A stretch of DNA of 64,000 nucleotides. Origin: Spirosoma linguale DSM 74 (GTDB lineage: Bacteria; Bacteroidota; Bacteroidia; Cytophagales; Spirosomataceae). Location: positions 2,218,001 to 2,282,000 of the forward strand of contig CP001769.1 in assembly GCA_000024525.1 (NCBI GenBank), in the 5' to 3' direction. The translations under genes and the position numbers were made by a program. This document shows positions 25,485 to 34,590 of the stretch, one piece after another. Position 1 is the first letter of the stretch. Every line of letters starts with the position of its first letter. The notes under the pieces are model-generated. The model was not told the DNA's origin and did no database searches. It worked only from the letters and a program-made list of their open reading frames with translations.

Positions 25485-26405
25485 CTAATTGAACGATTGC
25501 CTAAACTCCAGGGGCGACACGTGTGTCTTGCTCTTAAACAGTTTGTTGAACGATTGCGGGTACTCAAAACCAAGCTGATACGCAATTTCGCTGACGGACA
25601 AAGAGGTGGTTGATAAAATCTCTTTTGCTTTGTCAATCAACTTGTTGTGAATATGCTGTTGGGCGCTTTGGCCCGTAAGCTTTCGTAGCATATCGCTCAG
25701 ATACGTGGGCGAAATATGAAGTTTCTCCGATAAGTACTGCACCGTTGGCAGGCCCTGTTCCCGAACTTGTTCATTGTCGAAATAATCAGACAGCAGGACC
25801 TCCAAATTCGTCAGCAGGTCGTGACTGGCGTTTTTACGGGTAATGAACTGCCGGTTGTAATACCGGTTGGCATAATTGAGCAGGACGTCAATATGCGACA
25901 CGATCACATCCTGACTATAGTTATCAATAACAGACCGATACTCCTGCTCAATCGTCTGCATGATTGAGTTGATCGTCGCTTCTTCCTTATCGGACAGGAA
26001 AAGGGCCTCATTGACCGCATACGAGAAAAAGCCGTGTTCTTTGATGCTTTTGGCTAACGGATAGTTCTGAATAAAGTCGGGGTGAATCACCAACCAGCAG
26101 CCCGTAAGCGCCATGCCGTCCGGAGTAACCGTGGAGATTACCTGGCCGGGAGAGAAAAAGGTCATTACCCCTTCGTCGAAATCGTAGTAATTCTGCCCGT
26201 ATCTTAACTTCCCCGTAAAATCCTTTTTGATGCAGATCGAGTAGAAGTTGTAGACCACACTTTTCAGTGTCTCATCGAAATGGCACGTAACGTCGGCCAG
26301 ATTAATGACGCTCACACATGGGTGCCCGGGTTTGGGCAAACCCAACAGGCGATGCAATTCAGAAATTGAATTGATGATGTATGGGGAACTCGTCTCTTTT
26401 CTCAT
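25485..26405 (-). CDS. AraC-family transcriptional regulator
   Basis: This 306-residue regulator has an N-terminal cupin-like sensing domain (FFSPGQVIST, GCWLVIHPDFI) and a C-terminal pair of helix-turn-helices. The latter contains TVQYLSEKLHISPTYLSDML and SVSEIAYQLGFEYPQSFNKL, then the signature LFKSKTHVSPLEFR. It lies 18 bp after an aldo/keto reductase gene on the same strand, so it may control that gene. The ligand is unknown. Confidence 0.95.
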   Translation of the reverse strand: MRKETSSPYIINSISELHRLLGLPKPGHPCVSVINLADVTCHFDETLKSVVYNFYSICIKKDFTGKLRYGQNYYDFDEGVMTFFSPGQVISTVTPDGMALTGCWLVIHPDFIQNYPLAKSIKEHGFFSYAVNEALFLSDKEEATINSIMQTIEQEYRSVIDNYSQDVIVSHIDVLLNYANRYYNRQFITRKNASHDLLTNLEVLLSDYFDNEQVREQGLPTVQYLSEKLHISPTYLSDMLRKLTGQSAQQHIHNKLIDKAKEILSTTSLSVSEIAYQLGFEYPQSFNKLFKSKTHVSPLEFRQSFN

Positions 26406-26423
26406 CGGTGAACGTCTTGAACG

Positions 26424-27440
26424 CTATTGATCGATCCACTGCATACCTGCCGCATCATATCGGTCGCCCGTCGATATACCTAACGGAACAATAGACTCCA
26501 GACGTTCCAACTCATTGGCTGTTAACGAAACGCTGGCCGCTGCCATATTCTGCTCCAGGTACGAAACCCGCTTGGTGCCGGGAATGGGAACAAACCCTTT
26601 GGCTATCACCCACGCGAGCGCCAGTTGGGAAGGCGTCACAGCTTTTTCGTCGGCCAGCTGTTTGATTGTTTTTACCAGTTCGAGGTTCCGGTAAAAGTTA
26701 TCGCCCTGAAACCGGGGAATGCTTCGCCGGAAGTCATCGGCCGGAAAGTCGTCCGGGCTTTTAAAGGTCGTATCTCCCGACAAAAATCCGCGCCCCAGGG
26801 GCGAATACGCGATGAAGCCTATACCAAGCTCATGTAATGTATCGGTAATGCCCGCTTCCTCTGCTGTTCGCTCAAACAGAGAGTACTCCGTCTGTACGGC
26901 GGTTAGCGGGTGAACCTGATGGGCTTTTCGAATGGTTGCCGACGACACTTCCGACAAACCAATATACCCGACTTTCCCTTCTTTCACCAGATCGGCCATA
27001 GCGCCTACCGTTTCGTCAATGGGCGTATTGGGGTCCAGGCGGTGTAAATAATACAGATCGATGAAATCGGTGCCCAGATTTTTCAGGGAACGTTCAACGG
27101 CTTTTCTGACATAGGCGGGCTGCCCGTTGAACTGCCAGGTAAGTTGTTCATTGTCGTCAATTTCAAAGCCGAATTTGGTCGCAATGATGTAGCTGTTCCG
27201 GTTGCCCCGGATGGCTTTAGCGATTAGCCGTTCGTTGGCCAGCGGGCCGTACAGATCGGCGGTGTCGAGGAAGTTGCCGCCTAGCTCCAGCGACCGATGA
27301 ATGGTGGCAATAGCTTCCGACTCGTTCGCTTTTCCGTAAATATCGGCTCCTGCAATCTGGGTCATGCCCATGCAGCCCAGACCTATGTTGGGCACCACAA
27401 GGCCCTGACTTCCTAAATTAACGGTTTGAATCCTTTCCAT
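26424..27440 (-). CDS. Aldo/keto reductase
   Basis: This NADPH-dependent aldo/keto reductase is a TIM barrel of 338 residues. Catalytic candidates are Asp and Tyr in FLDTADLYGP, Lys in IIATKFGF and His in LYYLHRLDP. The cofactor region reads PIPGTKRVSYLEQN. It most resembles AKR13-type enzymes acting on aldehydes or small ketones. The AraC gene lies 18 bp downstream, a common arrangement for inducible detoxification. Confidence 0.95.
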   Translation of the reverse strand: MERIQTVNLGSQGLVVPNIGLGCMGMTQIAGADIYGKANESEAIATIHRSLELGGNFLDTADLYGPLANERLIAKAIRGNRNSYIIATKFGFEIDDNEQLTWQFNGQPAYVRKAVERSLKNLGTDFIDLYYLHRLDPNTPIDETVGAMADLVKEGKVGYIGLSEVSSATIRKAHQVHPLTAVQTEYSLFERTAEEAGITDTLHELGIGFIAYSPLGRGFLSGDTTFKSPDDFPADDFRRSIPRFQGDNFYRNLELVKTIKQLADEKAVTPSQLALAWVIAKGFVPIPGTKRVSYLEQNMAAASVSLTANELERLESIVPLGISTGDRYDAAGMQWIDQ

Positions 27441-27566
27441 AACTTGTCTACTCGTTGGTTAAATTTCTGTCACAAAGGTCAGGGTGAGCAAAAATCAAAC
27501 AGTAGCCAAATTGAGGAATGTTGTATCCGGATTTAGTGCCGGGGAAATCAAGGACCATAACGCTGG

Positions 27567-27611
27567 TTAAGCAACGGGGGAGATTTTATCAAAATCTCCC
27601 CCGTTGCTTAA
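27567..27611 (-). terminator. Strong intrinsic terminator (21-bp stem)
   Basis: TTAAGCAACGGGGGAGATTTT pairs perfectly with 27591-27611 around a 3-base loop. It starts 3 bp after the GH63 stop, and the A/T ends suit both directions. Confidence 0.85.
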
Positions 27612-27613
27612 AC

Positions 27614-30292
27614 TTACTTTTCCGTGCCCACGGCCAGTTCCTGCGGCTGGGTTTGGTACTTGTAAAGGTACTCGATCAGGTCGGCGACGAGGCCCGTCCA
27701 GCCGGTCTGGTGACTGGCGCCAAGGCCCATGCCATTGTCGCCGTTGAAGTATTCGTAGAAGAGATACAGATCCTTAAAATGCGGGTCGTTTTGCATTTTT
27801 CGGTCCGCACCAAAGGCCGCAATACGCCCCGAATCGTCGCGCCGGAAGATATTCAGCAGTCGCTCGATCACAAGGAGCGTTGCTTCTTTTACACTCATGA
27901 CGTGGCCTGAATGCGTAGGGTATTCAATCTCGAAATCGTCGCCGTAATATTGGTAAAACTTCAGCAGGGAGTCGATGAGCAAGAAATTTACGGGGAACCA
28001 GATGGGGCCGCGCCAGTTGGAGTTACCCCCGAACATACTCATTTCCGACTCGGCCGCTACGTACCGTACCTGGAAAATCTCGCTGTTCAGCTCAAACTGA
28101 TACGGTGTTTTTTCGTGGTATTTCGATAACGCCCGAATGCCGTAATCCGACAAAAATTCGGTTTCGTCGAACATCCGTTTCAGGATCATCTTCATCCGGT
28201 GACCGCGCAGCAAACTCAGCAGGTGGGTTTCGCCCTTGCCCGGCTCGTGCCAGCGCGAAACCAGCGAGGCCAGGTCCGGCCGGTTGGTCAGCACCCATTC
28301 GACCCGGCGTTTGAAGTCGGGGAGTTGCGAGAGCAGCGATTCGTCCAGAATCTCGACCGCAAAGAGCGGGATAAGGCCCACCATCGACCGGATTTTCAGC
28401 AGCCGCGCGTTATGGTCGGGCATGTGCAGCACATCGTAATAGAACTGGTCCACTTCGTCCCACAGGCTGATGTTCTGCTTGCCGAGGTTGTTCATGGCCG
28501 ATGCGATATGCAGGAAGTGCTCGAAAAACTTGCTGGCCATGTCCTGATAGGAGGGGCGCGTGAGCGAAATCTCGCAGGCAATCCGGAGCATATTCAGCGT
28601 ATACATCGCCATCCAGCCCGTACCATCGGCCTGTTCAATACGTCCGCCCATTGGCAACGGCTGGCTTCGGTCAAAGACTCCAATGTTATCCAGCCCCAGG
28701 AAGCCTCCGCCAAAGATATTATTGCCGGAAACGTCTTTCCGGTTTACCCACCACGTAAAGTTCAGCAACAGCTTGTGGAATACCCGTTCCAGGAAGTTTA
28801 CATCCCCAACGCCATTTTGCTCCTTATCAATTTCATACACTTTCCACGTAGCCCAGGCATGAACGGGTGGGTTTACATCGCTGAAATTCCATTCGTAGGC
28901 CGGAATCTGGCCGTTTGGATGCATGTAATACTCGCGCAGGATTACCGCCAGTTGCCGTTTGGCGAAATGAGGGTCAAGTCGGGCGAGGGTTAGCGTATGG
29001 AAAGCCAGATCCCAGGCCGCAAACCAGGGGTATTCCCACTTGTCGGGCATCGACAGGATATTGGCGGTATACATATGCCGCCACGTTTCATTGCGGGCAT
29101 ACACCCGACCCTGAAACGGTACCGGCATTTTGGGGTCGCCTTTCAGCCATTCGTTGACATTGTAATAGTAAAACTGCTTGCTCCAGAGCATGCCCGCGTA
29201 GGCTTGCCGCTGAATGGCGAGCAGTTCGGTATCCTGAACATTCTTCTGCAAATCGGCATAAAAGGCGTCTGCTTCATCAAGCCGGTTCTTCCAGATGTCA
29301 TCGAAATCGTCAAACGGTCCGGTCATTGTCGTTTGGTCGCTGAAGCGAAGCCGAACGCTCACACTTCCGCCTGCGGGTACCATGCGCGTGTACTGCGCGG
29401 AGGCTTTGGTGCCGATCTGGTTTGGGTTGATAAAGCTTTTCTTGCCGCCAGAAACGATGTAATTATTTATGCCGTCTTTAGTGTATTTCGATACGTTAGG
29501 CCGTCCGTAGAGTCGTTCGGAGTTTGTGTCGTTATCGCAGAAAAGGAGCGCATCGGCGTCTTCGCAGTAGAGTTTATATTTGCCTAACTGCTTGTGATTG
29601 ACCTCAATCTGATTATTGGCAATGCCATTGAGCATGGGCCGGGAGTTGTACTGCTCGTAGCCCCACGACCAGGTATTCCGAAACCAGATGGTGGGCAACA
29701 AGGTAAGGGGAGCCTCTGTAGCCGAGCGATTATGGGCCGTAATAGTAACCAGCCAGTCGTTCTGATCGGCTTTGGCATACTCAATGAAAATATCGAAATA
29801 TTCGTCTTTGTCGAAAATGCCCGTGTCGGTCAGTTCAAACTCGGGTTCCTGCCGATTTCGGCGCGACGATTCGATAACCAACCGGTTGTACGGAAATTCC
29901 TGCTGTGGGTACTTGTACAGCATTTTCATGTACGAATGCGTTGGGGTACTGTCGAGGTAATAATACAGTTCCTTTACGTCTTCGCCATGATTGCCCTCGG
30001 GTCCGGCCAGCCCAAAAAGTCGCTCTTTGATGATGTTGTCTTTATGGTTCCAGAAGGCCAGAGCAAAGCAGATGTGCCCTTTATTGTCCGAAATGCCGCC
30101 AATACCTTCTTCGCCCCAGCGGTAAGCGCGGGAGCGGGCCATGTCGTGACTGACAAAGTTCCAGGCATCTCCGTACGGACTGTAATCTTCACGGACGGTG
30201 CCCCAGGCTCGTTCGGAGAGGTAAGGGCCCCATTTTTTCCAGCCCTTGTTATCGGCTCGTTCGTAGATGCGTTCGCGTTCAGCAGTAGGCAT
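27614..30292 (-). CDS. MGH1-like glycoside hydrolase (GH63-type glucosidase)
   Basis: This glucosidase-like enzyme of 892 residues has a toroidal (alpha/alpha)6 barrel. Its N-terminal part includes WKKWGPYLSERAWGTVRED and SYMKMLYKYPQQEFPY. The catalytic barrel contains YPWFAAWDLAFHTLTLARLD, GFLGLDNIGVFDRSQPLP and NWRGPIWFPVNFLLIDSL, as in GH63 relatives that act on alpha-glucosides or mannosylglycerate. No signal peptide is seen, so it should be cytoplasmic. Substrate is uncertain among the GH63 members. It forms a single-gene unit with a strong terminator. Confidence 0.88.
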   Translation of the reverse strand: MPTAERERIYERADNKGWKKWGPYLSERAWGTVREDYSPYGDAWNFVSHDMARSRAYRWGEEGIGGISDNKGHICFALAFWNHKDNIIKERLFGLAGPEGNHGEDVKELYYYLDSTPTHSYMKMLYKYPQQEFPYNRLVIESSRRNRQEPEFELTDTGIFDKDEYFDIFIEYAKADQNDWLVTITAHNRSATEAPLTLLPTIWFRNTWSWGYEQYNSRPMLNGIANNQIEVNHKQLGKYKLYCEDADALLFCDNDTNSERLYGRPNVSKYTKDGINNYIVSGGKKSFINPNQIGTKASAQYTRMVPAGGSVSVRLRFSDQTTMTGPFDDFDDIWKNRLDEADAFYADLQKNVQDTELLAIQRQAYAGMLWSKQFYYYNVNEWLKGDPKMPVPFQGRVYARNETWRHMYTANILSMPDKWEYPWFAAWDLAFHTLTLARLDPHFAKRQLAVILREYYMHPNGQIPAYEWNFSDVNPPVHAWATWKVYEIDKEQNGVGDVNFLERVFHKLLLNFTWWVNRKDVSGNNIFGGGFLGLDNIGVFDRSQPLPMGGRIEQADGTGWMAMYTLNMLRIACEISLTRPSYQDMASKFFEHFLHIASAMNNLGKQNISLWDEVDQFYYDVLHMPDHNARLLKIRSMVGLIPLFAVEILDESLLSQLPDFKRRVEWVLTNRPDLASLVSRWHEPGKGETHLLSLLRGHRMKMILKRMFDETEFLSDYGIRALSKYHEKTPYQFELNSEIFQVRYVAAESEMSMFGGNSNWRGPIWFPVNFLLIDSLLKFYQYYGDDFEIEYPTHSGHVMSVKEATLLVIERLLNIFRRDDSGRIAAFGADRKMQNDPHFKDLYLFYEYFNGDNGMGLGASHQTGWTGLVADLIEYLYKYQTQPQELAVGTEK

Positions 30293-30668
30293 AATGAGTA
30301 GCTAAGATCAATTTTACGGTGGTTGAGTGGTGACTCGGTAGGTTTAACTATCAAAGATAGTATGCGTGCCGAGTATGTGCGCGAAAATTCTTTTGTACTT
30401 TACCATTTACTTCAGGTAATTGTTTGGCAAAATCGATTAAAAATATTCATTATTCCTTATAAAGAGACATAGTTCAGAATATTAATATGAATATTGTGCC
30501 AAAAAAGTTGGTTTTGTACTGCCAGTTTAGACTGTCCTCTTTTCTGGTTTGTCACGGCAGGGTTAATGGTTATTGAGTTAATGGTTATTGAGTCATGAGT
30601 TATTAACCAAAAACCATTAACTCAATGACTCAGTAACCAATACTAAATTATTTGCCGTTTTTTGCAGC
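30293..30668. other. Intergenic region with a tandem 15-bp repeat and inverted repeat
   Basis: The region between the GH63 gene (minus) and the VF530 gene (plus) holds a tandem copy of TTAATGGTTATTGAG at 30563-30577 and 30578-30592. A partial complement lies at 30612-30638 (AACCATTAACTC and on). The left part has no C. It shares words with the repeat at 9898. The rest is AT-rich and should contain both promoters. Confidence 0.7.
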
Positions 30669-30887
30669 ATGAATGCGCAACCTAATAATCCGCTGCACGG
30701 CAAAACACTCGAAGCTATCCTGACCGAATTAGTTGCTCACTACGGTTGGGAGCGGCTGGGTAGGAAAATCAGAATCAACTGTTTTGTGAGCAATCCAAGC
30801 ATAAAATCAAGCCTTACGTTTCTGCGTAAGACCGACTGGGCACGGAAACAGGTAGAAGAACTCTATCTGGAAATGACTGAACGTTAA
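30669..30887 (+). CDS. VF530-family (DUF2132) DNA-binding protein
   Basis: This 72-residue protein has the VF530 pattern: [33 protein letters not shown] and [21 protein letters not shown] solved family member is a small helical protein classed as double-stranded DNA-binding. It carries no obvious operon partner. Function in the cell is unknown. Confidence 0.9.
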   Translation: MNAQPNNPLHGKTLEAILTELVAHYGWERLGRKIRINCFVSNPSIKSSLTFLRKTDWARKQVEELYLEMTER

Positions 30888-30973
30888 GGCGCTCAATTGT
30901 AATTACTTGCCTGGCCAATTAGCTGCTATGGCGGCTCAAATAGAAGAATGTTGTCCGGTGAAAAATCGAATGG

Positions 30974-32203
30974 CTACTCGGATATCAACTTGAGAATATC
31001 CTGTAGGATGGCATCGGTCTGGCTCGGACGTTTGGCATTTTCGTCGGCAACCTTGCCTTTTCTATCGATCAGCAGATAACGCGGGATGCTGCTGATGCCG
31101 AAATACTGAACGGTTCGGGAATGCCAGCCCCCTTTCGACAAGCCTTGTTCGCCGGTTAGTTGCAGCGTGTTGAGTGCTTTTTTCCAGGCTTCTTCGGAGT
31201 CGTCGATGGAGAGGTACAAAAAGACGACCTGTTCTTTCTGCTTTTTCGTCAGGCGTTCCTGGAGTTGTTTGGAGAACGGGAATTCGGCCCGGCAGGGGCC
31301 ACACCAACTTGCCCACACATCCAGGTAGATTACTTTCCCGGCAAACTCTTCCAGCGTAACGACTTTGCCACTCAGGTTGGTAAAGGAAAATGCATTCGGG
31401 TCGGAGGGTTTCTTTTTGGTGGCGGAAACGGGTTCGTCTTTCCTGTCCATGACCGCTCCGCATCGGGCTTTTACAATCGTTACATACCTGCTTGCATTGG
31501 GTGTATTGCCCAATAAGTCGAATACAGTTCGAACGGAAGCGGGGGTTACCTTCTCGCAGTTTTCGACCAGCAGTCGCGCCAGTGCATACTGATAAGGTCG
31601 CCCCGTCAATTGATTACGCGCCACAGCCGCTTTGTCGGTTAAACTAGTGTGTATATCGGCCTGCGTGTATTTTACAAAATTGCGGGCTTTGGAGTTGACG
31701 TAGGTAATGTAGAAGTACAGGAAATGTTGATACGATTCAGCAGGGAGGGCCGCTTCATCATTCATGTTCAGACCTGACAGTTCATCGACCATAATGGCGG
31801 GCAGCGACGGTACGTTAAGCTGGCTCGTTTGGGCATTGCCGCGCAGAATGGGGTAAGCCAGCAATAAATGCCAGTAATTCCACCGGATACAGGCGTCGAT
31901 GTACTGTTTAAAAGGTGCTGAAAACTGACTTTCCTGCGGATAGGCTTTGTAAAAAGCTAACTGGGCTTTACGGGCGTCGAAAAGTTGCATTTCCCAGGCG
32001 TCCAGGCCGGTATCGGCTAGTTTGGCATACTGGCCGGACACGTCGAAATCGGTCTTGAACGTTGTTGTAAATGCGGTCAGAAATGCTTTTTCTGCTTCCG
32101 TCGTTGCAAGCGTTTCGGGGTCAGGCCCTTGATAAATTGACTGGGCAAAACTCCGGCTAATGCTCAGAAACAGCAGCAGGATGAGGAAGCGGTAGTAAAT
32201 CAT
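30974..32203 (-). CDS. TlpA-like thioredoxin-domain protein
   Basis: This secreted or membrane-anchored disulfide oxidoreductase has 409 residues. The signal is MIYYRFLILLLFLSISRSFA, and the 32203 start is preferred over 32299, which adds 32 residues ahead of it. A long helical N-terminal region without a recognised fold precedes the C-terminal redoxin domain. There the active site is WASWCGPCRAEFPF, with the cis-Pro segment SIPRYLLID. TlpA-type proteins reduce periplasmic thiols, for example in cytochrome c maturation. Confidence 0.88.
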   Translation of the reverse strand: MIYYRFLILLLFLSISRSFAQSIYQGPDPETLATTEAEKAFLTAFTTTFKTDFDVSGQYAKLADTGLDAWEMQLFDARKAQLAFYKAYPQESQFSAPFKQYIDACIRWNYWHLLLAYPILRGNAQTSQLNVPSLPAIMVDELSGLNMNDEAALPAESYQHFLYFYITYVNSKARNFVKYTQADIHTSLTDKAAVARNQLTGRPYQYALARLLVENCEKVTPASVRTVFDLLGNTPNASRYVTIVKARCGAVMDRKDEPVSATKKKPSDPNAFSFTNLSGKVVTLEEFAGKVIYLDVWASWCGPCRAEFPFSKQLQERLTKKQKEQVVFLYLSIDDSEEAWKKALNTLQLTGEQGLSKGGWHSRTVQYFGISSIPRYLLIDRKGKVADENAKRPSQTDAILQDILKLISE

Positions 32204-32359
32204 ATAGTTTTTTTGTCTGATCGAAGGGAAGAACAAGTCATTCTTTGCCCAATTTTGCGGGCGGGTTATCCGAATAAGGTTCGTGCGTTTTCTGCTCAAT
32301 CGTCAATCCTGTCCCGAAAGAACCTGTTTTACCCGAAGCACAGGCAAACATCATTCCAA

Positions 32360-34366
32360 ATGAAAGCTATTTACACGCTGGTCGTGGCGTACTTTTTATC
32401 GACTGTCGGATTTGCTCAGTCACCAAATTCAATCGGTATGCCATTCGTCCCGGTTCCGGCGGGCCGGTTTTACATGGGGTCGGAAGGAGAAGGAAAGGAT
32501 GCCGACGAAAATCCGGTACACCGGGTGACGATTGCCAATGGGTTTCGGATGTCGGCTACCGAAGTGACCAACGCCCAGTACGAACGCTTCAGGCCAGAAC
32601 ATAAGGCCCTGCGGGGAAAGAATGGTTTTTCGAAGGAAGACGATGAAGCCGTCGTTTTTATCAGTTATGCCGAAGCTGTTGCTTTTTGCGACTGGCTCTC
32701 CCGCAAAGAAGGAAAGTCGTACCGCTTGCCGACGGAAGCGGAGTGGGAATATACCTGTCGGGCAGGTACTGTCAGTAATTTCTGGACCGGAAATACCTTA
32801 CCGCAGATATTTCAGAAAAGTCAGAAAACCGACCGCAATTCCGTTGTTGTTTCCTTGAAGGTAGGGCAGACACCGGCTAACCCTTGGGGCTTATACGACA
32901 TGCATGGCAATGTGGAGGAGTGGTGCCTGGACTGGTACGGACCTTATCAGGCGGGGGAGCAGCAGGACCCGGTTGGGCGGGAAAGTGGCCTGTTTCGGGT
33001 GAGCCGGGGTGGGAGTCATGGTACACCCGTGTCGTTTCTGCGGTCGGCTAACCGGATGGCCCTGTTACCCGACGATAAGAGCTGGCTTGTTGGGTTTCGG
33101 GTTGTAGAAGCCGCTATGCCTGCCACAAAGCCCTTGCCAGTGGTAACATCGGCGGTGATGGTATCGCAGAAAAAAGCCACGTGGCGACCGGCACCTGCCC
33201 TGGTCCCCGTCTTCAGCGAACCGAAACGATACATTCGTAAGCCCGATTGCAGTGCGAACGTGCCATTTTACAGTCATAATCACCAACCGGCCGTAACCTG
33301 GTGCCCAAATGGCGATCTGCTAGCCATCTGGTTTTCGACGGATGAAGAGTCCGGACGCGAAATGACCGTGCTGGCGAGCCGACTCCGTGCTGGGGCGGCA
33401 GGCTGGGATGAACCATACGAATTCTTTAAAGTGCCCGATCGGAATATGACCGGCGCGTCGCTGTTTCATGATGGGAAAGGCACGATCTACCACATGAATG
33501 GCGTTGAAACCGATGGCGACTGGCAGGATCTGGCTATGGTGCTGCGGACCAGTAAGGACAATGGAGCTACCTGGTCCACACCCCGTTTTGCCAACCCCGA
33601 GCACACCAAACGCAATCAGGTGATAGCGGGAATGTTCCAGACGAAAGAGGGCTGGCTGGTTCAGGCGGCCGACGCCGACCCCGGCCCCAGTGGTGGCAGT
33701 GCTATTCACATCAGTAAAGACGGCGGCAAAACCTGGGTGAAACCGTATATCGGTGAGCAAACGCCAGCTTTCCACGCCGGAGAAACCGGTGGGCTTATTG
33801 CCGGTATTCACACCGGTGTGGTTCAGTTGACGGACGGACGTTTGCTGGCGTTTGGGCGGAAAGACGATATCCCCGGCCCCAACGGTATTGGTCCGCGAAT
33901 GCCCATGAGCGTATCCAGTGACATGGGGAAAACGTGGACCTATTCGGCTTCGGAATTTCCGCCGGTCTGGAGCGGGCAGCGGCTGGTGTTGTACCGACTC
34001 AACGAAGGCGCCATTTTACTGGTATCGTTCACCCATCACCCCGACGAACGGGATGGGGAAAAGGCGGGAATGCTGTTCAGCGATGCGCAGGGGAATACGT
34101 ATAAAGGATATGGCATGTATGCGTCCGTTTCGTTCGATGAGGGCAAAACCTGGCCCATAAAAAAACTCCTGACCGATGGGAAGGAACGCTACCTCAACGG
34201 TGGTGCCTGGACTGGGGCGTTTCAGATGGACGCTACACATGCCGAACCAAAGGGGTATCTGGCCATGACCCAAACGCCGGATAACATGATCCATCTGCTC
34301 AGCAGCAGTGTGCATTATCAGTTTAATCTGGAGTGGCTCAAACAACTGCCGGTAGCGGTTAAATGA
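32360..34366 (+). CDS. Fusion of formylglycine-enzyme-like (SUMF1) and sialidase/BNR domains
   Basis: This secreted two-domain protein has about 669 residues. Start 32360 gives the signal MKAIYTLVVAYFLSTVGFAQ; earlier in-frame starts lack one. Residues about 25-250 are SUMF1/FGE-like: FVPVPAGRFYMGSEGEG, ATEVTNAQYERF, RLPTEAEWEY and YDMHGNVEEWCLDWYG. The active-site segment near RVSRGGSHGTPVSF lacks the Cys pair of true formylglycine-generating enzymes, so it is probably a binding or structural module. From about 290 a beta-propeller carries four Asp-box-like motifs (SKDNGATW, SKDGGKTW, SSDMGKTW, SFDEGKTW), as in sialidases. The glycan target is unknown. Confidence 0.88.
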   Translation: MKAIYTLVVAYFLSTVGFAQSPNSIGMPFVPVPAGRFYMGSEGEGKDADENPVHRVTIANGFRMSATEVTNAQYERFRPEHKALRGKNGFSKEDDEAVVFISYAEAVAFCDWLSRKEGKSYRLPTEAEWEYTCRAGTVSNFWTGNTLPQIFQKSQKTDRNSVVVSLKVGQTPANPWGLYDMHGNVEEWCLDWYGPYQAGEQQDPVGRESGLFRVSRGGSHGTPVSFLRSANRMALLPDDKSWLVGFRVVEAAMPATKPLPVVTSAVMVSQKKATWRPAPALVPVFSEPKRYIRKPDCSANVPFYSHNHQPAVTWCPNGDLLAIWFSTDEESGREMTVLASRLRAGAAGWDEPYEFFKVPDRNMTGASLFHDGKGTIYHMNGVETDGDWQDLAMVLRTSKDNGATWSTPRFANPEHTKRNQVIAGMFQTKEGWLVQAADADPGPSGGSAIHISKDGGKTWVKPYIGEQTPAFHAGETGGLIAGIHTGVVQLTDGRLLAFGRKDDIPGPNGIGPRMPMSVSSDMGKTWTYSASEFPPVWSGQRLVLYRLNEGAILLVSFTHHPDERDGEKAGMLFSDAQGNTYKGYGMYASVSFDEGKTWPIKKLLTDGKERYLNGGAWTGAFQMDATHAEPKGYLAMTQTPDNMIHLLSSSVHYQFNLEWLKQLPVAVK

Positions 34367-34590
34367 CCTGATTTGTTGACGATAGATGCGTGTTTTTTTA
34401 GGAATGAGAGCCGCTATCTTTAATCAAAGATTAACGCCCGTTTTATCCATTTCTGAGGCCTTTTGATGTTCTTGTTATAGTCGGTGAAATGGCTTATGTG
34501 CTGCGTAAAACGACATTTTTCCAGTGTGCCGGGCCAGACTGCCGACAGTCAATTCAGTGTTGACAAAACCGTTAAATCAAGGCATCAATC

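Noticed and set aside
28199..28993. 264-codon plus-strand open frame opposite the GH63 gene
   Set aside because: It is antisense to a well-supported hydrolase gene and its protein shows no coherent family pattern.
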